From Pseudomonas sp. JM0905a (GTDB taxonomy: Bacteria; Pseudomonadota; Gammaproteobacteria; Pseudomonadales; Pseudomonadaceae), in assembly GCF_014700075.1 (NCBI RefSeq), contig NZ_JACXBU010000010.1:1-64000 (forward strand): a stretch of 64,000 nt of DNA. The letters are read 5' to 3'. Position numbers and translations under genes: made by a program. The notes beneath the pieces were generated by a model. It ran no database searches, was not told the DNA's origin, and saw only the letters and a list, made by a program, of their open reading frames with translations. Positions 51,750-64,000 of the stretch are shown piece after piece (position 1 is the stretch's first letter; every line of letters starts with the position of its first letter).

Positions 51750-51968
51750 TCAACGGGCGCGGTAAGTGATGCGACCCTTGCTCAGATCGTACGGCGTCAG
51801 CTCGACGCGAACTTTGTCGCCGGTGAGGATGCGGATGTAATTCTTGCGCATCTTGCCGGAAATGTGCGCGGTGACGACGTGCCCATTTTCCAACTCCACA
51901 CGGAACATGGTGTTGGGCAGGGTGTCGATGACAGTGCCTTCCATTTCGAAGCTGTCTTCTTTCGACAT
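51750..51968 (-). CDS. infA: Translation initiation factor IF-1
   Basis: A 72-residue S1-like OB-fold protein that binds the ribosomal A site during initiation. The sequence [19 protein letters not shown] through KGRITYRAR is the standard proteobacterial IF-1. ATG at 51968; frames running further upstream cross the gap to bpt and are rejected. Convergent with clpA. Confidence 0.98.
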   Translation of the reverse strand: MSKEDSFEMEGTVIDTLPNTMFRVELENGHVVTAHISGKMRKNYIRILTGDKVRVELTPYDLSKGRITYRAR

Positions 51969-52069
51969 GCAGTAAAGCCCTCGGTATTCAATGATGGGCC
52001 CTGCCGCAGGGGGCGGCGGGCAAAAACGGCGTGCATTGTGCCCGAAAACAGCACTGCTCGCCAAGGGCT

Positions 52070-52777
52070 TCAGCTAAGCGTCACCCAGCGCTGATTGACG
52101 AACAGCTCGATTGGCCGGTACTGGGTCTTGTAGTTCATCTTCCGGCAGTTCTTGATCCAGTAGCCGAGATAGACGGCTTGCAGGCCGAGTCGAGCGGTTT
52201 CGCCGATCTGCCAGAGGATGGCGTAGCGGCCAAGGCTGCGGCGCTCCTCGTCGGGGTCGTAGAAGGTGTAGACCGCTGAAAGTCCATTGGGCAGGACGTC
52301 CGTGACGGCCACCGCCTTCAATGCACCGTTGAGGCGGAATTCGTAGAAGCGGGAAAAGGGCAGGTCGCGCACCAGAAAGGTGGAGAACTGGTCACGGCTG
52401 GGCGGATACATGTCTCCGTCGGCGTGGCGCTGCTCGATGTAGCGGACGTAGAGGGTGTAGTACTCCTCGGTAAATGCCGGGCGTACGGCAATCACGGTGA
52501 GGTCCGCATTGCGCTTGAGGATGCGCTTCTGCTGGCGATTGGGGATGAACTGATCGGCCGGAATGCGCGCCGGTACGCAGGCGTTGCAACGCTGGCAGTG
52601 GGGGCGGTAGAGGTGGTCGCCGCTGCGGCGGAAGCCCATTTCCGAGAGTTCGGCATAGACGTCCACGTCCATGGGCTGGCTGGGGTCGAGGAATAGAGTG
52701 GTGGCCTGCTCCTCGGGCAAGTAGCTGCATGGATGCGGTTGAGTGGCGTAAAACTTGAGACGAGCCAGCTCGGTCAT
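52070..52777 (-). CDS. bpt: Aspartate/glutamate leucyltransferase (Bpt)
   Basis: A 235-residue ATE-type transferase that adds leucine from Leu-tRNA to proteins starting with Asp or Glu, turning them into N-degrons; often annotated as arginyltransferase. N-terminal [16 protein letters not shown] and the [13 protein letters not shown] cysteine motif are typical, and the C-terminal part has the GNAT-like ATE fold. ATG at 52777 ([17 protein letters not shown]) follows a GGGGG-rich site; a TTG two codons earlier is possible. It lies 54 bases behind aat. Confidence 0.94.
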   Translation of the reverse strand: MTELARLKFYATQPHPCSYLPEEQATTLFLDPSQPMDVDVYAELSEMGFRRSGDHLYRPHCQRCNACVPARIPADQFIPNRQQKRILKRNADLTVIAVRPAFTEEYYTLYVRYIEQRHADGDMYPPSRDQFSTFLVRDLPFSRFYEFRLNGALKAVAVTDVLPNGLSAVYTFYDPDEERRSLGRYAILWQIGETARLGLQAVYLGYWIKNCRKMNYKTQYRPIELFVNQRWVTLS

Positions 52778-52831
52778 GATCAACCCCCGGGGGAACCCTT
52801 CAGCAAGTGTATGTCAGGCTGCGGGGCTCGC

Positions 52832-53512
52832 CTAGGCGATCCAGTCAGCGACGTTAGGCTGGTCGAGGTAGAGCTGCAGGTAGCGGGAGAACTTCTCGCG
52901 GCTGATGGTGCGGGCGCCAAAACTCTGCAGGTGCTGGGTGGGCATCTGGCAATCGATGAGTACGAATCCCCACTTGTGCAGGTGCTGCACGAGGGTGGCA
53001 AAGCCAACCTTGGAGGCGTTGTCGACCCTGCTGAACATGGATTCACCGAAGAACAGCTTGCCCATGGCGAGGCCGTACAGGCCGCCGACGAGCTTGTCGT
53101 CTTGCCAGACTTCCACGGAATGCGCGACGCCGCGGCGGTGCAGTTCGACATAGGCGGACTGCATGGATGAGGTAATCCAGGTGCCGTCGGCGTAGCTGCG
53201 TGGCTCGGCACAGCCTACGATGACCGCGGGGAATGCCTGATCGAAGGTCACCCGGAAGCGATTCTGGCGCATCAGCTTGGAAAGGCTGCGGGAGATGTGG
53301 ATCTCCTGCGGCGGCAACACGGTTCGTGGATCGGGAGACCACCATAGGATGGGCTGGCCTTCCTGGTACCAAGGGAAGCAGCCGTGGCGATAAGCCTGGA
53401 TCAGTCGCTCAGGCGACAGGTCGCCGCCGGCCGCGAGCAGGCCGTTGGGTTCGCGCATGGCGCGCCCGAGTGGCGGAAAGTCGAGAGAGTCGCGTTGCAG
53501 CCAGGTGAGCAT
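52832..53512 (-). CDS. aat: Leucyl/phenylalanyl-tRNA--protein transferase
   Basis: A 226-residue transferase that adds Leu or Phe to proteins beginning with Lys or Arg, making ClpS-recognised N-degrons. Family signatures: [40 protein letters not shown] and [19 protein letters not shown] at 53512. It precedes bpt on the same strand, and clpS-clpA lies just 2-3 kb away. Confidence 0.96.
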   Translation of the reverse strand: MLTWLQRDSLDFPPLGRAMREPNGLLAAGGDLSPERLIQAYRHGCFPWYQEGQPILWWSPDPRTVLPPQEIHISRSLSKLMRQNRFRVTFDQAFPAVIVGCAEPRSYADGTWITSSMQSAYVELHRRGVAHSVEVWQDDKLVGGLYGLAMGKLFFGESMFSRVDNASKVGFATLVQHLHKWGFVLIDCQMPTQHLQSFGARTISREKFSRYLQLYLDQPNVADWIA

Positions 53513-53551
53513 GGGGGAGGGGAGGGCGAACCCGAAGGTCCGCCGAGCCTG

Positions 53552-54580
<1,029 letters not shown>

Positions 54581-54768
54581 CTACACCGAAGCGCGAGACG
54601 TCGCCAAAACGCCGGAGCGACAATCCGTTCCCACATGGCGTCGCGCGGGCAAATCCGTACAATGGGCCACGTTCCGAATGGGTTGGAGCCCGTGATGGCA
54701 CACTGCCTGGCGGACTTTCACCCTCGACCGACTCTTGAACGCGCCACGGGCGCAGGAAAAGACGCGTT

Positions 54769-57180
<2,412 letters not shown>

Positions 57181-57209
57181 TCCGAAACGGATTTTTGACG
57201 AGGAATTCC

Positions 57210-57836
57210 ATGCGACTGATCCGCATGCTCATGGTGGCCGTACTTGGTCTGGCCGCCCTGAACGCCCAGGCCGATGACAATCTGGCCATCAACCGCCTGA
57301 CTGAAATGCTGAACAAAGCCCAGACCATCACAGGCCGCTTCTCCCAGCTGACACTGGACGGCTCCGGTACCCAGCTGCAGGAAACTTCCGGCGAGCTGTC
57401 GCTCAAACGTCCGGGACTGTTCCGCTGGCACACCGACGCGCCGATGGAGCAACTGCTGGTGTCCAATGGTGAAAAGGTCTGGCTGTACGACCCGGACCTG
57501 CAGCAGGTGACCATCCAGACCCTGGACCAGCGGCTGACTCACACTCCGGCGCTGCTGCTGTCCGGCGACGTCTCGAAAATCAGCGAGAATTTCGAGATCA
57601 CTCATAAGGAAGGCGGCGACGTGGTGGACTTCATCCTCAAGCCCAAGGCCAAGGACACCCTGTTCGACACTCTGCGACTGTCGTTCCGCAATGGCGTGAT
57701 CAATGACATGCAGTTGATCGACAGCGTTGGCCAGCGCACCAACATCCTCTTCCTTGGGATCAAGATGAACCAGGCGATCGACGCCGCGCAGTTCAACTTC
57801 CAGGTTCCGGAAGGCGCCGACGTCATCCAGGAATAA
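57210..57836 (+). CDS. lolA: Outer-membrane lipoprotein carrier protein LolA
   Basis: A 208-residue periplasmic chaperone that ferries lipoproteins from LolCDE to LolB. Signal peptide [21 protein letters not shown], then the LolA fold ([47 protein letters not shown]). ATG at 57210 is preceded by GAGGA. It sits between ftsK (29-base gap) and rarA (12-base gap), the usual gammaproteobacterial order. Confidence 0.96.
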   Translation: MRLIRMLMVAVLGLAALNAQADDNLAINRLTEMLNKAQTITGRFSQLTLDGSGTQLQETSGELSLKRPGLFRWHTDAPMEQLLVSNGEKVWLYDPDLQQVTIQTLDQRLTHTPALLLSGDVSKISENFEITHKEGGDVVDFILKPKAKDTLFDTLRLSFRNGVINDMQLIDSVGQRTNILFLGIKMNQAIDAAQFNFQVPEGADVIQE

Positions 57837-57848
57837 GCTGTAACGCCA

Positions 57849-59170
57849 ATGGACCTCTTCCGCTCCGAACCTATCGCCCAGCCGCTGGCGGCGCGCTTGC
57901 GTGCCACCAGCCTGGACGAGTACGTCGGCCAGGAGCACCTGCTGGCGCCGGGCAAGCCTCTGCGCGAAGCCCTGGAGCAGGGCGCGCTGCACTCGATGAT
58001 CTTCTGGGGGCCGCCGGGCGTGGGCAAGACCACCCTGGCCAAGTTACTTGCACAGGTCACTGACGCTCATTTCGAAACCATCTCGGCCGTGCTTTCCGGC
58101 GTGAAGGAAATCCGCCAGTCGGTGGAAATGGCCAAGCAGCAGGCTGCCCAGTACGGTCGCCGCACCATCCTCTTCGTGGACGAGGTGCACCGCTTCAACA
58201 AGTCCCAACAGGACGCCTTTCTGCCCTACGTGGAAGACGGCACCCTGATCTTCATCGGTGCCACCACCGAGAACCCCTCCTTCGAGCTCAACAACGCGCT
58301 GCTGTCCCGCGCGCGCGTCTACGTGCTGAAAAGCCTGGACGAGGCCGCCCTGCGCAAGCTGGTGGCCCGCGCCCTGAATGAGGATAAGGGGCTGGGCAAG
58401 CGCCAGCTGAGCCTGCCAGACGAAAGCTTCTCCATCCTTATGGCAGCTGCCGACGGCGATGGCCGGCGTCTGCTCAATCTGTTGGAGAACGCGGCAGACC
58501 TCGCCGAAGACGGCGGTGAGATCGGCGCCGAGTTGCTGCAGAACCTGCTGGGAGATAGCCGTCGCCGCTTCGACAAGGGCGGTGAGGCGTTCTACGACCA
58601 GATTTCCGCCCTGCACAAGTCGGTGCGTGGCTCCGACCCGGATGCCGCGCTCTACTGGTACGCGCGCATGCTCGACGGTGGTTGCGATCCCCTGTACATC
58701 GCGCGCCGTGTCGTGCGCATGGCCAGCGAGGACATCGGCAATGCCGACCCACGCGCCCTGAGCCTTTGCCTGTCCGCCTGGGACGTCCAGGAGCGTCTCG
58801 GCAGCCCGGAAGGCGAACTGGCCGTCGCCCAGGCGATCACCTATCTGGCCTGTGCGCCGAAGAGCAATGCCGTCTACATGGCCTTCAAGGCTGCCATGCG
58901 CGACGCCGCCGAGAACGGTTCGCTCGAAGTGCCGCTGCACTTGCGCAATGCCCCGACCAAGCTGATGAAGCAGCTGGGCTATGGCGAGGAGTATCGTTAT
59001 GCCCATGACGAGCCGGATGCCTATGCGGCAGGGGAGGACTATTTCCCCGACCAGCTCGAGCCACGGCAGTACTACCAACCGGTACCGCGCGGCTTGGAGT
59101 TGAAGATCCGCGACAAGCTGCAGCACCTGAAGAACCTGGATCGCAGCAGCCCCTGGCGACGGAGAAAGTC

Positions 59171-59174
<4 letters not shown>
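57849..59174 (+). CDS. rarA: Replication-associated recombination protein RarA
   Basis: A 441-residue clamp-loader-like AAA+ ATPase (MgsA/RarA, Mgs1/WRNIP1 family) acting at stalled replication forks. Start [32 protein letters not shown], Walker [10 protein letters not shown], Walker [20 protein letters not shown], sensor [11 protein letters not shown] and the C-terminal tetramerisation region are all present. Its stop overlaps the crcB start (GTGA). Confidence 0.96.
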
Positions 59175-60842
<1,668 letters not shown>

Positions 60843-60849
60843 TTGCCTT

Positions 60850-60869
60850 CCCCCTGCCTGAGCAGGGGG
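60850..60869 (+). repeat. Hairpin behind serS
   Basis: CCCCCTGC-CTGA-GCAGGGGG, perfect 8-base arms, 7 bases past the serS stop. No T-run follows, so it is at best a weak terminator or 3' stabiliser. Confidence 0.6.
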
Positions 60870-60880
60870 CGCAATGTCCT

Positions 60881-60916
60881 ACCGCCCGCGTCGTAGCCAG
60901 GCTTCACGCGGGCGGT
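60881..60916 (+). repeat. Hairpin upstream of cysG
   Basis: Perfect 11-base arms (ACCGCCCGCGT / ACGCGGGCGGT) around a 14-base loop, ending 44 bases before the cysG start. It may be a leader structure or, with the hairpin before it, part of the serS transcript end. Confidence 0.6.
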
Positions 60917-60960
60917 GACCATTCAAGCTCCACCACCCGTTATCGCTAGAAGGCGCTGCT

Positions 60961-62355
60961 ATGGATTTCCTCCCGCTGTTCCACAATCTTCAAGGGCGCC
61001 AGGTGCTCGTGGTTGGTGGGGGCGAAGTGGCCCTGCGCAAGGCTCGCTTGCTGGCTGACGCTGGCGCACGGCTGCGCGTAGTTGCGCCAGAGATCGACGC
61101 GCAGCTGCTGGAAATGGTGGAGCTGGGTGGTGGCGAGTCCCTTCTGCGTGGCTACCAGGAGGCGGATCTGGATGCCTGCGTGCTGGTGATTGCTGCCAGT
61201 GACGACCAGCAACTGAACGCCGAGATTTCGGCGCAGTCCCAGGCGCGTGGCATTCCGGTCAATGTCGTGGACGCGCCGAAGCTGTGCAGCGTGATCTTCC
61301 CTGCCATCGTCGATCGTTCGCCTTTGATCGTCGCCGTCTCCAGTGCCGGTGATGCCCCTGTGCTGGCTCGGCTGATTCGCGCCAAGATCGAAACCTGGAT
61401 TCCCGCGGCCTACGGCCAGTTGGCTGGCCTGGCGAAGAAATTCCGTGACCAGGTGAAGACCCTGTTTCCGGATGTGCAGCAGCGTCGGGTGTTCTGGGAG
61501 GAGGTGTTCCAGGGACCGGTGGCCGAGCGCATGCTGGCAGGGCAAGGCGCCGAGGCAGAGCGCCTCCTGGCCGAGCGGGTCGCAGGCGGTGTCCCCAAGG
61601 CTCTGGGTGAGGTCTATCTGGTGGGGGCCGGGCCGGGTGATCCTGACCTTCTGACCTTCCGCGCCCTGCGCCTGATGCAGCAGGCCGACGTTGTGCTCTA
61701 CGACCGTCTGGTGGCTGCGCCTATCATCGAACTTTGCCGTCGTGACGCCGAGCGCATCTACGTAGGCAAGCGCCGGGCCGACCATGCCGTGCCGCAGGAT
61801 GAGATCAACCGCCTGCTGATCGAACAGGCCAAGCAGGGCAAGCGCGTGCTGCGCCTGAAAGGCGGGGACCCCTTCATCTTCGGCCGCGGTGGCGAGGAAA
61901 TCGAAGAGTTGGCGGCCAACGGCATTCCCTTCCAAGTCGTGCCCGGTATCACCGCCGCTTCGGGCTGCTCTACCTATGCCGGTATTCCGCTGACCCATCG
62001 CGACTATGCGCAATCGGTGCGCTTCGTTACTGGCCACCTGAAGGATGGAAGCTGCGATCTGCCCTGGAGTGATCTCGTTGCGCCGGGGCAGACCCTGGTG
62101 TTCTACATGGGGCTGGTCGGCCTGCCGGTAATCTGCGAGCAGCTGATCAAGCACGGCCGCGCTGCTGAAACGCCGGCGGCGCTGATTCAGCAGGGCACCA
62201 CCAGTCACCAGCGGGTGTTCACCGGCACCCTGACCAACTTGCCGCAACTGGTGGCGGAGCACGAAGTCCACGCACCCACCCTGGTGATCGTGGGCGAAGT
62301 CGTGAACCTGCGCGACAAGCTGGCCTGGTTCGAAGGCGATCAGGCCGGAGCCTGA
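60961..62355 (+). CDS. cysG: Siroheme synthase (trifunctional CysG)
   Basis: A 464-residue fusion that turns uroporphyrinogen III into siroheme, the cofactor of sulfite and nitrite reductases. Residues 1-about 205 are the NAD-dependent dehydrogenase/ferrochelatase ([20 protein letters not shown]); the rest is the SAM-dependent uroporphyrinogen methyltransferase ([35 protein letters not shown]). ATG at 60961. Its last 16 bases overlap the end of the convergent gene. Confidence 0.97.
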   Translation: MDFLPLFHNLQGRQVLVVGGGEVALRKARLLADAGARLRVVAPEIDAQLLEMVELGGGESLLRGYQEADLDACVLVIAASDDQQLNAEISAQSQARGIPVNVVDAPKLCSVIFPAIVDRSPLIVAVSSAGDAPVLARLIRAKIETWIPAAYGQLAGLAKKFRDQVKTLFPDVQQRRVFWEEVFQGPVAERMLAGQGAEAERLLAERVAGGVPKALGEVYLVGAGPGDPDLLTFRALRLMQQADVVLYDRLVAAPIIELCRRDAERIYVGKRRADHAVPQDEINRLLIEQAKQGKRVLRLKGGDPFIFGRGGEEIEELAANGIPFQVVPGITAASGCSTYAGIPLTHRDYAQSVRFVTGHLKDGSCDLPWSDLVAPGQTLVFYMGLVGLPVICEQLIKHGRAAETPAALIQQGTTSHQRVFTGTLTNLPQLVAEHEVHAPTLVIVGEVVNLRDKLAWFEGDQAGA

Positions 62356-63353
62356 TCCTTCTCCGCGACCGACAGGGCCTTCAGGTGCTCGCGACCATGG
62401 GGGCGAGTGAAGTCTTGCATTGGCCCCAGCGGCACCACGCCCGTGGGATTGATGGTGCGATGGCTGGCGTAATAGTGGTGCTTGATGTGGGTGAAATTCA
62501 CCGTCTCCGCCACGCCCGGCCACTGGTATAGCTCACGCAGCCAGCCTGAAAGATTGGGGTAGTCCTCCAGGCGCCGCAGGTTGCACTTGAAGTGCCCGTG
62601 GTACACCGCATCGAAGCGGATCAGGGTAGTGAAGAGGCGCCAGTCCGCTTCGGTGATCCGTTCGCCGGTCAGGTAGCGACGCGTCTCCAGCAGGGCATCC
62701 ATCTGGTCCAGCTCGTCGAAGAGAGTGTGGAAGGCTTCCTCATAGGCCTCCTGGGAGGTGGCGAAGCCGGCGCGATATACACCGTTGTTGATCGCCGGGT
62801 AAATGCGCTCGTTGAGTGCATCGATCTCCGCTCGCAACGAATTCGGGTAGAAGTCGAGACGGTTGCCGGTGAGGTGATCGAAGGCGCTGTTGAACATCCG
62901 AATGATCTCGGACGACTCGTTGCTGACGATGCGTCCGGTCTGCTTGTCCCACAGTAAGGGCACGGTAACCCGGCCGCTGTAGTCGGCGGTGTCCTGCGTA
63001 TAGCGCTGGTGCAGGTAGGCCAGTCCATCCAGCTTGTCGCCGGTGGAGCCGAACTGCGGGTCGAAAGTCCAACCCTGTTCCCGCATCAGCCAGCTCACCA
63101 CCGACACATCGATCAGTGATTCCAGGCCTTTCAGCTTGCGGAAAATCAGGGTGCGGTGAGCCCAGGGGCACGCCAGGGATACATAAAGGTGATAGCGGCC
63201 AGCTTCGGCGGGGAAGCCGCCCATGCCCGAAGGGCCCGGTTCACCATCGACAGTGATCCAGTTGCGTCGCCGTGCGCTTTCACGCTGGAAGCGGCCGTCC
63301 TTGGCGGTGTCGTACCACTTGTCTTGCCATTTTCCATCGATCAACAGGCCCAT
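62340..63353 (-). CDS. Glutathionyl-hydroquinone reductase (YqjG/xi-class GST)
   Basis: A 337-residue glutathione transferase of the xi class, which reductively removes glutathione from glutathionyl-hydroquinones. The thioredoxin-fold active-site Cys62 in [12 protein letters not shown] is intact, and the C-terminal helical domain carries the family's long insertions ([49 protein letters not shown]). ATG at 63353. Its stop lies inside the 3' end of cysG on the other strand. Confidence 0.93.
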   Translation of the reverse strand: MGLLIDGKWQDKWYDTAKDGRFQRESARRRNWITVDGEPGPSGMGGFPAEAGRYHLYVSLACPWAHRTLIFRKLKGLESLIDVSVVSWLMREQGWTFDPQFGSTGDKLDGLAYLHQRYTQDTADYSGRVTVPLLWDKQTGRIVSNESSEIIRMFNSAFDHLTGNRLDFYPNSLRAEIDALNERIYPAINNGVYRAGFATSQEAYEEAFHTLFDELDQMDALLETRRYLTGERITEADWRLFTTLIRFDAVYHGHFKCNLRRLEDYPNLSGWLRELYQWPGVAETVNFTHIKHHYYASHRTINPTGVVPLGPMQDFTRPHGREHLKALSVAEKDQAPA

Positions 63354-63438
63354 GGTCGGTCTCCGAAATTGAGTTCGGATTAGAGTCTATCGATAGCTGT
63401 TCGATGGAAAAGCGTAATTTGATGGTCCTGACTATCGA

Positions 63439-64000
63439 TTAGTTCGATGACTTGCGTGCTTCCCAGATGCGATCCGCTTCCACAAAGGCCTGCTCGCGTT
63501 CTGTGCCGAGTCCGCGCAAGGCCAGGGCGAGAGTGGCTCGAATCGCCAGTCGGCCGTATTCATCCTCGCATTCACCGCGCCAGACGCGGACGAGCTGGGT
63601 GGCGTCCAGGCTTTCCGGCTTCACGTGGCGCAACGGGGAAAGCGGGGGCCACTCTTCATCCCAGGCTTCACCATCGGTCGTACCATAGAGGTGGCAGATG
63701 GCGTCCGGGTTGGCTTCGATCTCGCCGCCTTCGCCCTTGATGACGATAGCGTGGTCACCGAGGAGCCTGCTGGCTTCACGGTGTTCCGCCTGGTAGCCGG
63801 GATGGAAGATGCTTTGCAGGCCGCAGCGGGCGCTGAGCGGGTTGAGGATGCGCGCCAGGGAGTGGATGGGAGAGCGCAGGCCGAGGGTGTTGCGCAGGTC
63901 GATCATCCGCTGAAGTTGTGGTGCCCAGGCTCCCAAGGGAATGAAGGCCAGCTGGCGCTCGTCGAGGGCAGTGGCGACCTGTTCCCAGTTCTGGCATAGG
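63439..64000 (-). CDS. YbiB/TrpD2-like phosphoribosyltransferase-fold protein (5' end outside window)
   Basis: The C-terminal about 187 codons of a protein with the anthranilate phosphoribosyltransferase fold; the frame stays open to the right edge, so the start is missing. RMIDLRNTLGLRSPIHSLARILNPL is the family's helical segment, followed by a tail seen in YbiB homologues, which bind DNA rather than make tryptophan precursors. The position apart from trp genes favours YbiB over TrpD, but the N-terminal half would be needed to be sure. Confidence 0.82.
   Translation of the reverse strand, partial: LCQNWEQVATALDERQLAFIPLGAWAPQLQRMIDLRNTLGLRSPIHSLARILNPLSARCGLQSIFHPGYQAEHREASRLLGDHAIVIKGEGGEIEANPDAICHLYGTTDGEAWDEEWPPLSPLRHVKPESLDATQLVRVWRGECEDEYGRLAIRATLALALRGLGTEREQAFVEADRIWEARKSSN

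Overview
This is a stretch of chromosome from a high-GC gammaproteobacterium, almost certainly a Pseudomonas close to the P. aeruginosa lineage. The protein sequences, the fused nuoCD in a complete nuo operon, the P. aeruginosa-type isocitrate lyase and the gene order tlpQ - antiporter - nuo - aceA - roxA - purB - hflD - mnmA - nudJ - idh/icd - cspD - clpS/clpA - infA - bpt - aat - trxB - ftsK - lolA - rarA - crcB - serS - cysG all point that way. Species is not resolved. I see no rRNA, tRNA, CRISPR array, integrase, transposase or phage gene; this is core chromosome with a more variable left end.

Layout. 1-13 kb (variable part): a chemoreceptor cut by the window edge that carries the full amino-acid-binding signature; alanine dehydrogenase; a slipin/NfeD membrane pair; a homocysteine S-methyltransferase; a membrane-anchored catalase-like protein beside a membrane-anchored di-heme cytochrome of the RoxA/peroxidase type; a GNAT-peptidase C39 fusion; an enhancer-binding-protein-like regulator that lacks the sigma-54 contact loop; and an FMN reductase. 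Long perfect palindromes of the Pseudomonas REP type lie behind three of these genes, and a cluster of other palindromes lies at 13.09-13.24 kb. 13.3-17 kb: a TlpQ-type chemoreceptor divergent from an Na+/H+ antiporter-family transporter.

17.4-32.3 kb: the whole respiratory complex I operon, nuoA-B-CD-E-F-G-H-I-J-K-L-M-N, on the minus strand with a terminator behind nuoN. Upstream of nuoA is a near-consensus Fur box and, about 90 bases further on, a good intrinsic terminator. This is the layout of a small iron-regulated RNA and is the most interesting non-coding signal in the window. 32.7-37.2 kb: a Tat-exported PhoX phosphatase with a Pho-box-like site, a secreted L,D-transpeptidase-like protein, and isocitrate lyase with a long upstream region. 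37.7-44.5 kb: a secretin-domain protein, a small acyltransferase, the ribosomal oxygenase, and the purB-hflD-mnmA-nudJ block that is also found in E. coli.

44.6-53.5 kb: the two non-homologous NADP isocitrate dehydrogenases (monomeric idh and dimeric icd) face away from each other. With aceA 7 kb away, all the enzymes that compete for isocitrate are encoded close together. Next come cspD, clpS-clpA, infA and the two N-end-rule aminoacyl transferases bpt and aat, so the writers, the adaptor and the unfoldase of the bacterial N-degron pathway lie within 5 kb. 53.5-64 kb: thioredoxin reductase divergent from the ftsK-lolA-rarA-crcB-serS run, then cysG, a glutathionyl-hydroquinone reductase and the C-terminal part of a YbiB/TrpD2-like protein cut by the right edge.
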